From CAZKVU01 sp964556475 (GTDB lineage: Bacteria > Patescibacteriota > Microgenomatia > UBA1406 > HO2-37-13b): DNA of 6,832 nucleotides. The position numbers were made by a program, and so were the translations under genes. Below are positions 5,173-6,832 of the stretch, piece after piece (the stretch's first letter is position 1; each line of letters starts with the position of its first letter). Under the pieces are notes generated by a model, which was not told where the DNA came from, searched no databases, and saw nothing but the letters and a program-made list of their open reading frames with translations. The stretch is taken from positions 1 to 6,832 of the forward strand of contig CAZKVU010000027.1 of assembly GCA_964556475.1 (NCBI GenBank), read 5' to 3'.

Positions 5173-6015
5173 ATGAATACACCAGAAATATCAGAAAAGG
5201 CTCTTGGGAAGATTGAAGGGTACAAAATGAGACTAGATCGAGACTACCCTAATCTTCAGTATGACGAGTTCCTTCTTGTTCCGCAGGGAAGTAGAATTAT
5301 TCTCGATGATGTAACTTCCCCCGAAAGCCCTGAGGTGATGCAAGAGGCAGTAGGTGTGCTCGCTGGTTCATGTAGTGAATATTCCTATGTTTATACATGC
5401 GATCAATTAGCACATGGGCTAAAGATCAGGCTAGAAGGCATGTTTGGAGAAATGACATCTGGAGATGTTGCGTGTGTCTTCCCGGGAAAAGGTGCTCGAG
5501 GTGTTAAACGATCATTAGATCAGCAATGTCTTGTGGGAGCGGAAATATTCCAATTTGATATCGGAAGGAGAGTTAATGATGATGGTGTCGTGACAGGCGT
5601 CTTAACAGATATTAAGTCGATCAGATTTCAATCTGATCCGAGGGTAGTTCTAGTAATCGATGATGTTATTGCAACAGGCTATACCACTGCACATATTAAA
5701 GACCTCATAGACATACCTGATGCTGAATATATAGCTATGCCACTCATGATGCTTTCGCCTGTGCAGAATCCTTATTGGCAAAATATTCAAGGATTTGAAG
5801 AACCATGCAGAGCTGGAGTAAGAGGATATAGTCGAATTTTAACTCCTTTGGTTTATCAAGGCCAAGCAGGAATTCCACCGGTTAATAGCTTGTCAACACT
5901 TGTTTCGAATAGTACGAAGGGACAAGTCGTTAGACAACAGTTTATAGATAAGCATGTTCAGGATGTCGAGGCATTCATGCGTGCTATTAATGAATTACAA
6001 GTTAGTGCGTTTTAA
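5173..6015 (+). CDS. Type I phosphoribosyltransferase-fold protein
   Basis: Seen: a clear PRPP-binding loop at residues 158-172, hydrophobic strand VVLVI then DDVIATGYTT, where two acidic residues and the TGxT turn normally hold the ribose and 5-phosphate of PRPP. About 280 aa is longer than most small salvage enzymes. The N-terminal 155 residues and the C-terminal part after about 205 (containing GVRGYSRILTPLVYQG and PPVNSLSTL) match no enzyme I can name, so the base substrate is unknown. It may be a base PRTase, or a PRTase-fold protein with another role as in PyrR. The ATG at 5173 has only a weak GGA upstream; an in-frame ATG at 5227 (262 aa) has GAAGGG 6 nt before it and is a serious alternative start. 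Preceded by the terminator/attenuator and followed after 5 nt by the SLOG gene, so an operon is likely. Confidence 0.75.
   Translation: MNTPEISEKALGKIEGYKMRLDRDYPNLQYDEFLLVPQGSRIILDDVTSPESPEVMQEAVGVLAGSCSEYSYVYTCDQLAHGLKIRLEGMFGEMTSGDVACVFPGKGARGVKRSLDQQCLVGAEIFQFDIGRRVNDDGVVTGVLTDIKSIRFQSDPRVVLVIDDVIATGYTTAHIKDLIDIPDAEYIAMPLMMLSPVQNPYWQNIQGFEEPCRAGVRGYSRILTPLVYQGQAGIPPVNSLSTLVSNSTKGQVVRQQFIDKHVQDVEAFMRAINELQVSAF
5215..5220 (+). promoter_or_regulatory. Shine-Dalgarno-like site for an internal PRTase start
   Basis: GAAGGG lies 6 nt before the in-frame ATG at 5227 (codon 19 of the long form). It is the strongest Shine-Dalgarno-like site around either candidate start, and suggests that the protein may begin at 5227. 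Confidence 0.35.
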
Positions 6016-6020
6016 ATTAT

Positions 6021-6545
6021 ATGAAAAGAAAACAGATAGGAGTAATCGGGTCGGCGGGTTTGGAGGAATATCCTAGAAAAAAACCTTCAGTGAAAATTTA
6101 TGAAGCAGCTTATCAAATTGGTAAGTTGCTTGCATCTCGTGACGCAATTGTAGTTTGTGGAGGTAAGGGTGGGATCATGGAGTCGGTCTGCAAAGGTGCT
6201 CAAGAGAAAAATGGGATAACAGTTGGAGTTATTTCAGGTAATAAAAGGGGGAAGTCAAACAGTTATGTTGATGTTGAGGTTGTATCTGGTTTTGTAAACT
6301 TTGGAGAAGAAGGTTTAATTATTTCAATGTCAGACTCTGTTATAGTTTTGGGCGGAGGAGCAGGCACTTTGCAGGAAATTACCCTTGCGTATCGTAGCAA
6401 AAAACCGATCATTGTTGTATCAGGTCTTGGTGGGTGGGGTAAGAAGCTCAGGAATTCTTATCTTGATTCCCGGAGGAATGTTAAAGTTGTCGAAGCAGAT
6501 AACATCAATTCTGCCGTGGATCTTGCACTCTCAATAATTGAATAA
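6021..6545 (+). CDS. LOG/SLOG-family Rossmann nucleotide-binding protein (TIGR00725-like)
   Basis: A 174-aa single-domain Rossmann-like protein. Seen: N-terminal strand and glycine turn IGVIGSAG (6-13), VVCGGKGGIMESVCKGA (44-60), and the family nucleotide/phosphate motif in LGGGAGTLQEI (110-120), a variant of the LOG PGGxGTxxE with Glu119 retained. The following GLGGWGKKL (135-143) resembles TIGR00725 and molybdenum cofactor carrier-like proteins more than cytokinin-activating LOG enzymes. Relatives bind nucleotides, and some cleave the base from a nucleoside monophosphate; activity here is unproven. It starts 5 nt after the PRTase stop, with no Shine-Dalgarno in an A/T-rich initiation region, implying co-transcription. 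A base-releasing and a base-attaching fold side by side suggest nucleotide salvage or turnover of a modified nucleotide (inferred). Confidence 0.8.
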   Translation: MKRKQIGVIGSAGLEEYPRKKPSVKIYEAAYQIGKLLASRDAIVVCGGKGGIMESVCKGAQEKNGITVGVISGNKRGKSNSYVDVEVVSGFVNFGEEGLIISMSDSVIVLGGGAGTLQEITLAYRSKKPIIVVSGLGGWGKKLRNSYLDSRRNVKVVEADNINSAVDLALSIIE

Positions 6546-6582
6546 TCGGTCACCCGAGTCCAAGAATTTTCTTATTATTGAG
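6530..6582. repeat. Inverted repeat spanning the SLOG end and sufC upstream region
   Basis: CTCAATAAT (6530-6538, in the last SLOG codons) and ATTATTGAG (6574-6582, just upstream of the sufC -10) are perfect 9-bp inverted copies. Between them are small AAGAA/TTCTT (6562-6573) and TCGG/CCGA (6546-6557) symmetries. There is no T-tract, so it is not a convincing terminator. It may be an operator for sufC or chance in A/T-rich DNA. Confidence 0.3.
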
Positions 6583-6589
6583 TTCGTAA

Positions 6590-6598
6590 TGTTATAAT
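6590..6598 (+). promoter_or_regulatory. Extended -10 promoter of sufC
   Basis: TGT-TATAAT: a perfect -10 (6593-6598) with TGn extension (6590-6592). No good -35 is visible, which is typical of extended -10 promoters. Six bases (6599-6604) separate it from the sufC ATG, the same geometry as at the TrpR-like gene, so a leaderless transcript is predicted and sufC would start its own transcription unit. Confidence 0.7.
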
Positions 6599-6604
6599 GT
6601 CCAC

Positions 6605-6832
6605 ATGCTGAAACTTCAGGATGTCACAATCTCATTTACAGATAAGAAAATCCTTAATAAGATAAGTCACGAGTTTAAGAAAGGTAAAATCTACGCCATT
6701 ATGGGCCCAAATGGCTCGGGCAAATCTACATTGGCCGCGGCGATTATGGGCCATTCGGCATACCGACTATCAAAGTTAAGCAAAATCATATATAAAGGTA
6801 AGAATATTGCTTCGGATCGACCTGAAGTCCGC
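6605..6832 (+). CDS. sufC: Fe-S cluster assembly ATPase SufC, N-terminal part
   Basis: The first 76 codons of an ABC-type ATPase, cut by the right edge. Seen: MLKLQDVTISF at the start, AIMGPNGSGKST (about 32-43) containing the Walker A P-loop, then LAAAIMGHSAYRL and IIYKGKNI. The AIMGPNGSGKSTL segment followed by a GH-x-x-Y stretch and a YKGK strand is characteristic of SufC rather than of general transporter ATPases. SufC powers the SufBCD scaffold that builds Fe-S clusters in the cytosol; sufB and sufD are expected downstream but not seen. The Q-loop, signature and Walker B motifs are off the window. Its own promoter directly upstream suggests it is the first gene of a suf operon. Confidence 0.88.
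   Translation, partial: MLKLQDVTISFTDKKILNKISHEFKKGKIYAIMGPNGSGKSTLAAAIMGHSAYRLSKLSKIIYKGKNIASDRPEVR

Noticed and set aside
6021..6545. Calling the SLOG protein a cytokinin-activating LOG phosphoribohydrolase or a lysine decarboxylase
   Set aside because: The motif is GGGAGTLQE rather than PGGxGTxxE and the GLGGWG segment fits TIGR00725-like proteins; the lysine decarboxylase label is a historic misannotation of this fold.

Overview
This 6.8 kb, AT-leaning window reads as a bacterial chromosome segment using the standard code: TGA is a stop for at least the penicillin-binding protein and fbp, which argues against the UGA=Gly lineages. Tight packing, scarce Shine-Dalgarno sites, a YerC/YecD-type TrpR-like regulator and SufC suggest a Patescibacteria (CPR) organism. 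That is an inference from gene style, not a demonstrated placement.

Layout. (1) 1-848, +: the C-terminal part of a class A penicillin-binding protein with its KTGT box. (2) 900-3061, -: an fbp-pgk operon (class I fructose-1,6-bisphosphatase, then phosphoglycerate kinase, joined by an ATGA overlap). (3) 3062-3186: a shared divergent control region with small palindromes. (4) 3187-4672, +: class I aldolase (fba), then D-aminoacyl-tRNA deacylase (dtd) 1 nt later. (5) 4674-5000, -: the TrpR-like regulator, convergent with dtd and 1 nt from it. (6) 5001-5172: a dense control region. (7) 5173-6545, +: a type I phosphoribosyltransferase-fold protein and a LOG/SLOG (TIGR00725-like) protein, 5 nt apart. 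(8) 6605 to the end, +: the start of sufC behind an extended -10 promoter.

How the genes work together. Aldolase, FBPase and PGK are three steps of lower/upper gluconeogenesis arranged around one divergent promoter region, so their shared control is plausible. The PRTase and SLOG proteins probably form a small nucleotide/nucleobase module.

The most interesting stretch is 5001-5172. It holds two interleaved divergent promoters and a 26-bp near-perfect palindrome over the -10 region of the rightward one. It also holds a possible 15-codon leader peptide with tandem His codons and mutually exclusive RNA hairpins ending in a strong intrinsic terminator 14 nt before the PRTase start codon. Together these look like a repressor-plus-attenuator switch of the trp/his type. 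In two strong cases and one weaker one, the -10 hexamer lies exactly 6 nt upstream of an ATG, which predicts leaderless mRNAs.
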